From an uncultured Limosilactobacillus sp. (GTDB lineage: Bacteria; Bacillota; Bacilli; Lactobacillales; Lactobacillaceae), in NCBI RefSeq assembly GCF_934202235.1, contig NZ_CAKPXS010000026.1, positions 1-24,400 on the forward strand: a stretch of 24,400 nt of DNA, written 5' to 3'. Both the position numbers and the translations under genes were made by a program. Under the pieces are notes generated by a model. That model made no database searches and was not told the DNA's origin. It worked only from the letters and a program-made list of their open reading frames with translations. Of the stretch, positions 1 to 6,862 are shown in pieces. Numbering within the stretch: position 1 is the stretch's first letter; every line of letters starts with the position of its first letter.

Positions 1-27
1 TGGTTCTGTTTTCTGCGATTGTCGCAC
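1..27 (-). CDS. ltrA: Group II intron reverse transcriptase/maturase, first nine codons (partial)
   Basis: The minus strand has GTG at 27-25 opening the peptide VRQSQKTEP, which matches the usual N-terminus of intron-encoded reverse transcriptases (MRQSQKT...). A strong ribosome site, GGAGGTG, lies at 41-35, seven bases upstream, and decides the GTG start. Such proteins bind their own intron RNA, help it splice, and copy it into DNA at a new target. Only nine codons are visible, so neither integrity nor the RT and maturase domains can be assessed. The gene symbol is generic. Confidence 0.75.
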
Positions 28-469
28 CTGATTACACCTCCGATATAAGTTACAAGTTATTGTCGTTCGGTCCTTCATCTGATTAATCAGACTACTATGA
101 CCTCGGCTGACTTCTGACCTACTCAACGCTACATCACTGCATCGCTTGTTTCTGTAGAATTTCATCCATTCCTCTTGTCGGAAACGTGTAGGTTAGATTT
201 CCCCGGGTAAGAATATTAACTTTCGTACCATGTCACCGTTAGCTTTACTGAAAGCAACTTCGAGCAGTATTGGACTTCAACTTGTTACGCAGTCTTATCC
301 AGTTACTTTCAGCCTTATAGCTACTTCTTGTTCATCGGTGCAGTACTTTGCCTTAGGCTTCCTTCAGATTCCACCTCACAGTGGACACCCTTGCCCTCGG
401 CTCATGGTTCCGACTACTACGGCCCATAGCAGACTTTCACCGCCTAGCTAATACCCATGCCGGGCGCAC
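1..469 (-). mobile_element. Group IIC intron, 5' ribozyme part (truncated by window edge)
   Basis: Read on the minus strand, the segment starts at 469 with GTGCGCCCGGCATGGGT, a typical group II intron 5' end. It continues with blocks I recognise from class C introns such as the Oceanobacillus iheyensis intron: GCAAGGGTGTCC, GGAATCTGAAGGAAGC, TTACCCGGGGA and CAGAAGTCAGCCGAGGTCAT. It ends in a ribosome site and the start of a reverse transcriptase/maturase at 27. The upstream exon is a GC-rich terminator hairpin (481-502) followed by eleven bases, TTTTATTATGC, before the splice junction. Insertion just after terminators is the known habit of class C introns. Domain V/VI and most of the maturase lie outside the window, so activity cannot be judged. 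Confidence 0.9.
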
Positions 470-476
470 GCATAAT

Positions 477-506
477 AAAAGCAGCGACTCGTTGGCCGCT
501 GCTTTT
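477..506. terminator. Bidirectional intrinsic terminator; landing site of the intron
   Basis: AAAAGCAGCG at 477-486 pairs with CGCTGCTTTT at 497-506. On the minus strand it ends the copper operon and is followed by TTTTATTATGC and then the intron. On the plus strand it runs into six T. Confidence 0.85.
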
Positions 507-515
507 TTGTTGAGA

Positions 516-629
516 TTACTTAACTTCCTTGGCGTTTGCCATTGCCTTCATCAGTGAAGGGTTCTTGGAGTGACAGTCCTTGATCATTTGGACTTCTTCT
601 TCAGTCAGTTCAACTTGGTACTTTTTCAT
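516..629 (-). CDS. Small unknown protein of 37 residues at the end of the copper operon
   Basis: An open frame of 37 codons plus TAA, starting MKKYQVELTEEEVQMIKDCH and ending ...ANAKEVK. Three ATGs stand in a row (635, 632, 629). The ribosome site GAGG at 641-638 sits eight bases before the ATG at 629, the best spacing, so that start is preferred. The protein is soluble, highly charged and probably mostly helical, with one Cys-His pair (about C19-H20) and four Met. It lies 47 bases downstream of the copper ATPase stop, on the same strand, and ends ten bases before the operon terminator, so it should be co-transcribed with the copper genes. I do not recognise the family. A role in copper handling is only a guess from position. 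Codon use and ribosome site support it being real. Confidence 0.65.
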   Translation of the reverse strand: MKKYQVELTEEEVQMIKDCHSKNPSLMKAMANAKEVK

Positions 630-675
630 CATCATAACCTCTTTTTTCGCTTAGTTATTATGACTATACCACGAT

Positions 676-2628
676 CTAGGCTGCCGTTGCAGGGTGATTT
701 GATTCAGCCTGGTCAATATGTGCCCAGTTGAGTAGCAGTGACGAAGTAACAACGGAAACCGAGGAGAAGGCCATCGCTAAAGCGGCAATTTCTGGTGTCA
801 GCTGAAGACCGAACCCAACAAAGAGGCCGGCAGCAATCGGAATTCCAATCAAATTGTAGATCAGGGCCCAGAATAAGTTGAGCTTGATCCGCCGGAAAGT
901 TGTCGCAGCAAGTGAGAGTGCATTAACAACCCCGCGCAGATCATTTTTCACCAGGATAATTCCACCGGCTTCAATGGCGATGTCGGTGCCGCCACCCATG
1001 GCAATTCCCACTTCAGCCGTTGAAAGGGCCGGTGCATCATTAATCCCGTCCCCAACAAAGGCAACCTTCTCGCCCCGCTGCTGGAGGAGCTTAACTTGTT
1101 CCGCCTTCTGGTTAGGTAAAACACCAGCAATGACCCGGTCGATTCCCACTTGATCGGCAATCTGGTGAGCTACTTCTTCATTATCGCCGGTAATCATGAC
1201 GGTGGTGAGGCCCCGCTGATGAAGGGCCTTCATCGTTGCCGCCGATTCCTCCCGGGGAACGTCCTGGATAGCCACCAGGCCAATAATCCGCTGGTTTTCA
1301 CCAACGTAAACGACCGTCTTGGCCGCCTGACGCAGCGCAGTCGCCTGCTTAGCGAGCGTATCGTCCAACTGCCAGTCGCCAAGCAGTCGTTCACTACCGA
1401 CAGCTACCTGGTGGCCATCGATAACCCCGCTAACCCCTTGGCCTTCAGTCACTGCAAAGTCATCAACCGCTGCCAGGTGTAAATCATCCTGGTTAGCCCG
1501 GTCGGTAACGGCCTTAGCTAACGGGTGCTCCGACAAGTTTTCCAAACTAGCTGCGACGGTTAAAATCCGTTGCTGGTCCTTCCCTGCAACATCCGTGACT
1601 TGCGGGTGACCAGTGGTGATCGTACCGGTCTTATCAAAAACGACCGTCGTCAACGCGCTAACTGCCTGCAGGGTTTGACCATCCTTAATGAGGACCCCCA
1701 TCTTGGCTGATCGCCCAGTACCGACCATTAAAGCCGTTGGCGTCGCTAAGCCGAGGGCACATGGGCAGGCAATCACGATCACGCTGACGGCAAAGAGGAG
1801 CGCCTGGATGAAAGTAGCTCCCAATAACGCGAACCAAATAACAAAAGTGGCCAGGGCAATAATCATTACTACTGGGACAAAGTAGTGAGCCACAACGTTG
1901 GTAAAGTCTTGAATGGGGGCGTGGCTAGTTTGCGCCTTTTTGACCATTTCAACAATCTGGGCCATCATTGTCTGGCTACCAACCTTGGTTGCCCGAAAAA
2001 CGAAGGTCCCGGTCTGATTAATCGTCGAGCCAACCACAGTGTCACCAGCTGTCTTTTCTACTGGCATACTTTCCCCGGTAACCATTGACTCGTCCACCGC
2101 CGAATGACCACTAATAATCTGCCCGTCAACCGGGATCTTCTCCCCCGGCTTAACCTGAACCTGATCACCAACCTGAACCTCCTTGAGGGAGACGGTAACC
2201 CACTGGCCATCTCGCTTCACAACCGCCGACTTGGCCTGCAGTTGGAGGAGCTTGCTAATGGTCCCTTCGGCATTTTTGTGGACCCGTTCTTCCATTGCGT
2301 CGCCGAGAGTCACAAAAACGGCAATGAAAGCAGCACTTTCAAAGTACACGCTCCGCCCGGTGAATAAGGCGAAGACACTGTAGAAGTAGGCCACCGTTGT
2401 TCCTACGGCCACCAAGGTGTTCATGTTGGCGTCATGGTGCTTGGCGGCGGCCCAGGCGCTCGCCCAGTACGGCAGCGCTGCTACCAGCATAATCAGCGTA
2501 GTAACGACAAAGGCAATCCAGTTATAACCAGGCATCATCCAGTGAAAGGGCATTGCCAACATCTGAACCAGTAGTGGCAACGCCAGGATAAACGAGATCC
2601 AGAACCGCTTGGTTTCAGACAGTTTCAT
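676..2628 (-). CDS. copA: Cu+-exporting P1B-type ATPase without N-terminal metal-binding domain
   Basis: Integral membrane pump that exports monovalent copper using ATP. In its 650 residues I see the actuator motif TGES (about 185), the membrane CPC metal site (289-291), the phosphorylation motif DKTGT (333-337), the P1B-specific SEHP (367-370), TGDN (481-484) and GDGINDAP (527-534). The last two helices carry YN (592) and M-x2-SS (620-624), the signature of the Cu+ (P1B-1) subgroup. The usual N-terminal CxxC heavy-metal domain is missing: the protein begins almost directly with a membrane helix. The start is ATG at 2628, which shares one base with the stop of the cupredoxin gene upstream (TGATG); AAAGGTGG lies about ten bases before it. 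It is the second gene of a cop-box-controlled operon. Substrate assignment rests on motifs. Confidence 0.93.
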   Translation of the reverse strand: MKLSETKRFWISFILALPLLVQMLAMPFHWMMPGYNWIAFVVTTLIMLVAALPYWASAWAAAKHHDANMNTLVAVGTTVAYFYSVFALFTGRSVYFESAAFIAVFVTLGDAMEERVHKNAEGTISKLLQLQAKSAVVKRDGQWVTVSLKEVQVGDQVQVKPGEKIPVDGQIISGHSAVDESMVTGESMPVEKTAGDTVVGSTINQTGTFVFRATKVGSQTMMAQIVEMVKKAQTSHAPIQDFTNVVAHYFVPVVMIIALATFVIWFALLGATFIQALLFAVSVIVIACPCALGLATPTALMVGTGRSAKMGVLIKDGQTLQAVSALTTVVFDKTGTITTGHPQVTDVAGKDQQRILTVAASLENLSEHPLAKAVTDRANQDDLHLAAVDDFAVTEGQGVSGVIDGHQVAVGSERLLGDWQLDDTLAKQATALRQAAKTVVYVGENQRIIGLVAIQDVPREESAATMKALHQRGLTTVMITGDNEEVAHQIADQVGIDRVIAGVLPNQKAEQVKLLQQRGEKVAFVGDGINDAPALSTAEVGIAMGGGTDIAIEAGGIILVKNDLRGVVNALSLAATTFRRIKLNLFWALIYNLIGIPIAAGLFVGFGLQLTPEIAALAMAFSSVSVVTSSLLLNWAHIDQAESNHPATAA

Positions 2629-3008
2629 CACTTAACAACCACCTTTCCGTGAAACATGTTCATCCCGCAAGCAAAATCAATCGTGCCGGTCTTGTCCGTC
2701 GGGATCTCGACCGTCGTCACATCGCGTTTCGTGAGGTCTTCGTTAACCCCTAATTTATCAAAGACGACGTGTGATAAGCAGGCGGTGCTATCCTGCATAT
2801 CAAAGTTCAACTTGGCTGGTACGCCCTTTTTGAGGACGATCGTACTTGGCGAATAGCCACCCTTTACAACAACGGTGGCTGATTGCTCGTTATTGTTGCG
2901 AGTAGCCATGCCCGTTGCTTCCTCGTGTTTGCCCAAGAACCACCACCCGATAAATCCCGCCAAAACGGCTGCGACTAAGACTGCAATGATTTGTGTTGTT
3001 CCCATCAT
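2628..3008 (-). CDS. Membrane-anchored cupredoxin-like copper protein
   Basis: A 126-residue protein with one N-terminal membrane helix (TTQIIAVLVAAVLAGFIGWW) and an outside domain that resembles plastocyanin-type cupredoxins. Candidate copper ligands are Cys and His in STACLSHVVF and the C-terminal CGMNMFHG loop, which supplies Cys, Met and His. It probably binds copper at the outer face of the membrane and hands it to, or receives it from, the ATPase encoded next; since the ATPase has no metal-binding domain of its own, the cupredoxin may fill that need (inference). A longer frame runs up to 3047, but the ribosome site AAAGGAG at 3020-3014 points to ATG 3008 or, with ideal eight-base spacing, ATG 3005. 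First gene of the operon, one-base overlap with the ATPase. Confidence 0.85.
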   Translation of the reverse strand: MMGTTQIIAVLVAAVLAGFIGWWFLGKHEEATGMATRNNNEQSATVVVKGGYSPSTIVLKKGVPAKLNFDMQDSTACLSHVVFDKLGVNEDLTKRDVTTVEIPTDKTGTIDFACGMNMFHGKVVVK

Positions 3009-3032
3009 CAAAACTCCTTTGCTAAATTCGTT

Positions 3033-3042
3033 TACGTTTGTA
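3033..3042. promoter_or_regulatory. Second, imperfect cop box
   Basis: Minus-strand TACAAACGTA differs at one position from the CopY operator consensus KACANNTGTA. It lies between the promoter and the start of the cupredoxin gene. Paired cop boxes are known in enterococcal copper operons. Confidence 0.45.
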
Positions 3043-3059
3043 ATCATTACTCAAGTATC

Positions 3060-3087
3060 ATTCTACTCTTTCGTTTACAGATGTCAA
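3060..3087 (-). promoter_or_regulatory. Copper operon promoter with overlapping cop box
   Basis: On the minus strand a perfect -35 TTGACA (3087-3082) is followed after 16 bases by TAGAAT (3065-3060). The sequence GACATCTGTA (3085-3076), a perfect match to the CopY operator KACANNTGTA, overlaps the -35. Repression by a CopY-type protein that lets go when copper is high is therefore expected. No copY gene lies in this window. Confidence 0.8.
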
Positions 3088-3099
3088 TATAAATGCAAC

Positions 3100-3126
3100 A
3101 AAAAAACTCGTTGTCAACCAACGAGT
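3100..3126 (-). terminator. Terminator of the ComK-like gene
   Basis: On the minus strand ACTCGTTG and CAACGAGT (3126-3119 with 3113-3106) form an eight-base-pair stem with a five-base loop, followed by a run of T. It separates the ComK-like gene from the copper promoter. Confidence 0.8.
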
Positions 3127-3140
3127 CATGATGACTTTCT

Positions 3141-3899
3141 TTAGCCGGTATAAGGAGTGAAAGGCTTAAAGCCCAACTGACTAATCGCCGCCCTTTCTGC
3201 TGATGTTAATGTCTTTTGTTCAAATGCCCGTTTCATTACCAACTCGTGCTGGTGAATGCACAATAACTGGTGGTATTGTACCAGCTGGTCTTGCAACCGT
3301 CGACGACGCTGGTAATCAGAGAATTCAACCTTTGATCCCGCCAAGCCGTGGCAATAACGGTGAAAGTCAGCTAATTCTAGCTGGAGGTGTGCGACCCGGT
3401 CTGCCGCCTTCATATTGGTCAAAAAAGACTTTGCACACCACTGAACCGTCACCAGTAAGGGTGCGTGGTTGTGGACGCTGGTAAATTGCAAGCATAGGTT
3501 GTTGGTCTTCCGGTCAGCAATTTCAGCGTGGACCAAGTGGTGAGTCATCACCCACACTACTTCTTCGTTGGCTGTTCCACAGGTTGGTACTAACTGATAC
3601 TTGCCAGCAACCGCCGACCTAGTTGCCCGGGGCATCCCCAACATCCGGTAACACACCCGGTTGTCCGCTTCACTAATGCAGTTTTCGGTAAAAAACTGCC
3701 GTAACACCATGGCCAGCTGGCGGCGAATCAGCAATGTCTTCCCAGTCCGATCGACCACCAGGGTGGCGGGCTGCCCGTGATAGTTGCGGCCAGTTAATAA
3801 GACCACCGAGTCCCAGGTAACGTGGTAAGCAGCGACAATGTAATCCACTTGTTGAACAGGAAAAGTCGTGATGTTAATTGATGGGCATTGACCAGCCAT
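3141..3899 (-). CDS. comK: ComK-like competence transcription factor
   Basis: A 252-residue cytoplasmic protein. I assign it to the ComK family from the order of weakly conserved blocks: VVDRTGKTLLIRR (about 48-60), CYRMLGMPRATRSAVAGKYQ (83-102), a Cys followed by VVWVMTHHLV (107-123), and LLVTVQWCAKSFLTNMKAADR (148-168), which line up with the Bacillus ComK pattern. ComK binds DNA and switches on genes for DNA uptake. It is longer than Bacillus ComK (192), with a charged helical C-terminal extension rich in Arg, Gln and His. A frame extends to 3947, but GGGGTG at 3910-3905 places the start at ATG 3899. It is divergent from a SigH/ComX-like gene, which supports a competence role. The match is by eye and distant. 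Confidence 0.65.
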   Translation of the reverse strand: MAGQCPSINITTFPVQQVDYIVAAYHVTWDSVVLLTGRNYHGQPATLVVDRTGKTLLIRRQLAMVLRQFFTENCISEADNRVCYRMLGMPRATRSAVAGKYQLVPTCGTANEEVVWVMTHHLVHAEIADRKTNNLCLQFTSVHNHAPLLVTVQWCAKSFLTNMKAADRVAHLQLELADFHRYCHGLAGSKVEFSDYQRRRRLQDQLVQYHQLLCIHQHELVMKRAFEQKTLTSAERAAISQLGFKPFTPYTG

Positions 3900-3947
3900 G
3901 TAAGCACCCCGGTTAAAATAATTTGTCAAGCAGGCAAAAAGGACCAT

Positions 3948-4121
3948 TAAACAGCAAAAGCGCTTTCTCTCGCGCCAATTACTGAGATTACAGAACTACT
4001 GGCTGCTTGTCAACAAGTTTTACCCAGAAAAAGTACTTTCTTACTCCATTTCCTTAATTACAGAAGTCACCTACACTGTGTTTAACCTTGGCCAGGGAAA
4101 TTACAATGATTAGGTGAGAAC
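3948..4121. promoter_or_regulatory. Shared regulatory region between the ComK-like and SigH-like genes
   Basis: The 174-bp divergent spacer holds two perfect ten-base palindromes of the same shape, AAAGCGCTTT (3957-3966) and AAAGTACTTT (4030-4039), and a direct repeat ATTACAGAA (3987-3995 and 4057-4065) exactly 70 bp apart. A possible -10, TACAAT, lies at 4102-4107 before the sigma gene, but I find no convincing -35. The repeats may be operator sites; that is inference. Confidence 0.4.
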
Positions 4122-4676
4122 ATGAATCAACGAACAATGGCGGAGGGGATGAGCTTTCTCCTCGCCCACCAGCGCACCCGACTAATCCACGGAGTGCTCA
4201 AAAGCGTCTACCTCAGGCCTTCTGATGACGATTACCAGGACTGCTTTCAGGAAGCCTGCCTCCTCTTTGCCCAGGCTTACTGTGACTTCCCCCGCGAGAT
4301 TGATAGCCACGAAAGTGACCTGATGCACTTTACCTACCAGAAAATTCGCTGGCGATTGCTGGACCAACGTCAACGGACCGCTTGGCAGGCGAGCAACTGT
4401 GAATGCTCCCTGGACAGCCCGGTCCTTAGTCCGACACAAAAGGAACTCCTGTTTCTCAACCCCGCAAGCAATTCACCCCTAGCCATCACAGCGAAAAACG
4501 ACCTCTTTGCGCGCTTAGCTGGCCACTGCACTCGCAAGCAGCGCAATTATCTCCTCTCAGTAGTCGTCCGCCACCTTAGCGACAGTGAAATCGCAGAATA
4601 CTATGGTGTCAGCCGGCAAACCGTTTATCAGTGGAAAAAAGGAGTGATCGCTAAAGCACGGCAACTGCTAAAATGA
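4122..4676 (+). CDS. sigH: SigH/ComX-like alternative sigma factor
   Basis: A 184-residue sigma-70-family protein. The N-terminal half (about 35-95) has the acidic and aromatic make-up of region 2 (DDYQDCFQEACLLFAQAYCDF, then MHFTYQKIRWRLLDQRQRTAW), which would bind core polymerase and the -10. The C-terminal end (about 150-180) is a region 4 helix-turn-helix, LSDSEIAEYYGVSRQTVYQW, for -35 contact. Length and layout match the small competence sigma factors of lactobacilli and streptococci (SigH/ComX), which direct late competence genes. AGGTGAG lies just upstream of the ATG. Its divergent neighbour is a ComK-like regulator. A strong terminator follows at once, so it is monocistronic. Competence function is inferred; an ECF-like role is the alternative. 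Confidence 0.75.
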   Translation: MNQRTMAEGMSFLLAHQRTRLIHGVLKSVYLRPSDDDYQDCFQEACLLFAQAYCDFPREIDSHESDLMHFTYQKIRWRLLDQRQRTAWQASNCECSLDSPVLSPTQKELLFLNPASNSPLAITAKNDLFARLAGHCTRKQRNYLLSVVVRHLSDSEIAEYYGVSRQTVYQWKKGVIAKARQLLK

Positions 4677-4682
4677 GTTAAA

Positions 4683-4713
4683 AAAGGCTTTCGTGGTCAT
4701 CACGAAAGCCTTT
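4683..4713. terminator. Bidirectional terminator between sigma factor and asparaginase
   Basis: AAAGGCTTTCGTG (4683-4695) pairs perfectly with CACGAAAGCCTTT (4701-4713), a 13-bp stem with loop GTCAT. It is flanked by A upstream and TTTCTT downstream and can serve both converging genes. Confidence 0.9.
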
Positions 4714-4753
4714 CTTGCTTGGTTGGTGTTCAAATAATGCACTTCATTTACTC

Positions 4754-5776
4754 TTATAACTTAACGGCGTCACCTGGTGCCAGGGTCACTTCACCCACCA
4801 AATTCTTGTTAAACAACTTGGTAATGCCATCGACATCCAAACCCTGACCAAGCCCCCACATCAATTTGGTAATCGCACTCTCCGCAGTCATGTCGTGAGA
4901 AGAAATGGCCCCCTCCAGGAGGGCCAGCCGGCCAACCTCATAGCGGGTCAGGTCACTCCGCTCATAAAGACACTGACTCGTGGCAATGACTGGAATCCCG
5001 CGGTGAATCAAGTCGCCAATGACGGCCACCAGGTTACGGCGGATAAAGTTCATTCCGCCAAGGCCGTAAGCTTCAATGACGATTCCACGACAACCATTAT
5101 CCACCATCGCGTACAACAGTTGCGGATCAAAACCGGGGAAGAGCTTAACCAGGGCCACGTGGGTTTCCAGCTTATCCTGCAGGCGGCACGGCTCCGTTGG
5201 CGGGACCGGTTTCCACCCGGTATAGACAATTCCGTCGGAAGTCACGTTGGCAATCGGTGGCACCTTGACACTTTCAAAGGCATCAAAGTTGGTCGTCCGC
5301 ACCTTGACCGCCCGGGAGCCGAGCATAATCTTGCGGTTGAAAGCGAGGTAGATTGCTGGTGGGCAGTTAGCGGCAGCCGCAAACGCTAGCCGCAGGTTAT
5401 CAATGGCGTCGGTCAGGACTTCGTTGATCGGCACCTGGCTCCCCGTCAGCACGACCGGCACGTTAATATTTTGCAGCATAAATGACAGCATGGAAGAAGT
5501 GTATGCCATCGTGTCAGTACCGTGAGAAATGACGATTCCGTCATATTTATTCCGGTAGCAAAAGACCTTCTTGGCCATCAGCTGCCACTCCTCTGGCTGG
5601 ATATTGGAAGAATCCAGTTCTAAGATATCTTCCACATCAATCTGGTACGGCACCGGTCCCAGCTGTTTCAGCAACGAGGTCCCTTTTTCCTGCGGCTTGA
5701 GACCGGTACTCGACGTTTCGGAGGCAATAGTGCCGCCAGTTGTTAACAATAAAAGCTTCTTTGCTGTCACTTTCAT
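4754..5776 (-). CDS. ansA: L-asparaginase, type I
   Basis: Cytoplasmic enzyme that hydrolyses asparagine to aspartate and ammonia. Both active-site signatures are present in the 340-residue protein: TTGGTIAS near the start (nucleophile Thr16) and SHGTDTMAYT (about 84-93), which carries the second catalytic Thr-Asp pair. There is no signal peptide, and length matches type I asparaginases. An upstream in-frame GTG exists at 5779, but ATG 5776 is the better start, with GGGAG three bases before it. It stands alone, divergent from the dehydrogenase gene, and ends near a shared terminator. A possible extended -10, TGGTAAAAT, lies on the minus strand around 5808-5800. Confidence 0.93.
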   Translation of the reverse strand: MKVTAKKLLLLTTGGTIASETSSTGLKPQEKGTSLLKQLGPVPYQIDVEDILELDSSNIQPEEWQLMAKKVFCYRNKYDGIVISHGTDTMAYTSSMLSFMLQNINVPVVLTGSQVPINEVLTDAIDNLRLAFAAAANCPPAIYLAFNRKIMLGSRAVKVRTTNFDAFESVKVPPIANVTSDGIVYTGWKPVPPTEPCRLQDKLETHVALVKLFPGFDPQLLYAMVDNGCRGIVIEAYGLGGMNFIRRNLVAVIGDLIHRGIPVIATSQCLYERSDLTRYEVGRLALLEGAISSHDMTAESAITKLMWGLGQGLDVDGITKLFNKNLVGEVTLAPGDAVKL

Positions 5777-5799
5777 CACTCCCTTGACACGTTATTTTT

Positions 5800-5808
5800 A
5801 TTTTACCA
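5800..5808 (-). promoter_or_regulatory. Possible extended -10 for asparaginase
   Basis: Minus-strand TGGTAAAAT fits an extended -10 (TGnTAAAAT) and lies about 24 bases before the start codon. No good -35 is visible. Confidence 0.4.
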
Positions 5809-5865
5809 CACGACCAGGGCAACGCATTAGGCCCGAATCATTAGCTTCTTAACCGCTCCCCATAG

Positions 5866-5871
5866 TATAAT
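5866..5871 (+). promoter_or_regulatory. -10 box for the hydroxyacyl-CoA dehydrogenase gene
   Basis: A perfect TATAAT stands 44 bases before the ATG, in a suitable place for a short leader. The -35 region (TTAGCT/TAGCTT at 5841-5847) is weak. Confidence 0.5.
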
Positions 5872-5915
5872 GAAAGCGTTGTTAAGCAGACTCACTTTAC
5901 AGGGAGGCATCACTA

Positions 5916-6806
5916 ATGGAAATTAAAAACGTTGTTGTCGCTGGCGCCGGTGTCCTCGGCAGTCAAATTGCTTTTCAGGCTGCCCGTTTCGGTTTTCAGG
6001 TTAAAATTTGGAACCGTCACGTTGACCGGGCCGAACGGCGACTGGCGGCGATCAAGGCGCCGTTCATGAAGGATATGCAGGCCAGTGAAAAAGAGTACCA
6101 GCAAGCGATGGACCACATCGTCGATATCAGTAACGACCTAGCGAAGACCGTTGCTGATGCCGACCTGGTAATTGAATCAGTCTCGGAATCACTGGCAATC
6201 AAAAAAGCTTTCTACGGCGACCTCGGGAAGGTTTTACCGGCCAACACCATTGTTGCCAGCAATTCTTCCACTTTTGTTCCGAGTGAGTTAGTCAAGTTTA
6301 CTAACTTCCCGACCCGCTTTCTCCACATGCACTTTGCCAACCACATCTGGGCACACAACGTGGCTGAAATCGTCGGGACGACTGAAACAGACCCGGCCGC
6401 AAAGGAAGCGGTGATCAACTTTACCCGCGCGATTGACATGGTTCCAGTTGTCCTGAAGAAGGAAAACCACGGCTACGTCATGAACGCTCTCCTCATTCCG
6501 CTGCTCAATGCCGCACAAACGTTGTGGGCAAACGGGATTTCTGACCCGCACACCATTGATAAGGACTGGATGATCTCCAACGGTTCACCGATGGGGCCGT
6601 TCATGATCCTCGACGTTGTGGGACTGCGGACTGCTTATGAGATTGTCAATAACCAGTACACGCAAACCAAGGACCCATTAGCCAAGAAGATTGCCGACAA
6701 GCTGAAGGAAATGATTGATGCCGGCCATACCGGGGTTGAAGCTGGCCAGGGCTTCTACCACTACCCGAACCCAGAATTCCAGGATCCGGACTTTCTGAAA
6801 AAATAA
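5916..6806 (+). CDS. 3-hydroxyacyl-CoA dehydrogenase family protein
   Basis: A 296-residue NAD-dependent dehydrogenase of the 3-hydroxyacyl/3-hydroxybutyryl-CoA family. The Rossmann motif GAGVLGSQIA is at about 10-19, with an N-R-H end to the second strand favouring NAD. SNSSTFVPSEL and HMHFANHIWAHNVAEIVG (about 137-154) hold the catalytic His and Glu; the usual HFFNP is changed to HFANH. The C-terminal domain has NHGYVMNALLIPLLNAAQTL and GSPMGPFMILDVVGL, typical of the dimer and substrate-binding part. AGGGAGG eight bases before the ATG sets the start. It is a single-gene unit. No other fatty-acid oxidation gene is nearby, so the true substrate is unknown; reduction of a short hydroxyacid or acyl-CoA is possible. 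Confidence 0.85.
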   Translation: MEIKNVVVAGAGVLGSQIAFQAARFGFQVKIWNRHVDRAERRLAAIKAPFMKDMQASEKEYQQAMDHIVDISNDLAKTVADADLVIESVSESLAIKKAFYGDLGKVLPANTIVASNSSTFVPSELVKFTNFPTRFLHMHFANHIWAHNVAEIVGTTETDPAAKEAVINFTRAIDMVPVVLKKENHGYVMNALLIPLLNAAQTLWANGISDPHTIDKDWMISNGSPMGPFMILDVVGLRTAYEIVNNQYTQTKDPLAKKIADKLKEMIDAGHTGVEAGQGFYHYPNPEFQDPDFLKK

Positions 6807-6822
6807 CTCACGTTAACCAACC

Positions 6823-6855
6823 AAACAGCGGGTGTCTTGAAGGCACCCGCTGTTT
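6823..6855. terminator. Bidirectional terminator after the dehydrogenase and DUF554 genes
   Basis: AAACAGCGGGTG (6823-6834) pairs with CACCCGCTGTTT (6844-6855), a 12-bp stem flanked by A/T runs that suit both converging genes. Confidence 0.9.
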
Positions 6856-6862
6856 TACTATC

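Noticed and set aside
230..451. 73-codon frame on the plus strand
   Set aside because: It lies antisense within the structured group II intron RNA and has no ribosome site.
3948..4121. ComK-type K-box (AAAA-N5-TTTT pairs)
   Set aside because: The palindromes present have the wrong spacing (AAAGNNCTTT); no proper K-box pair was seen.
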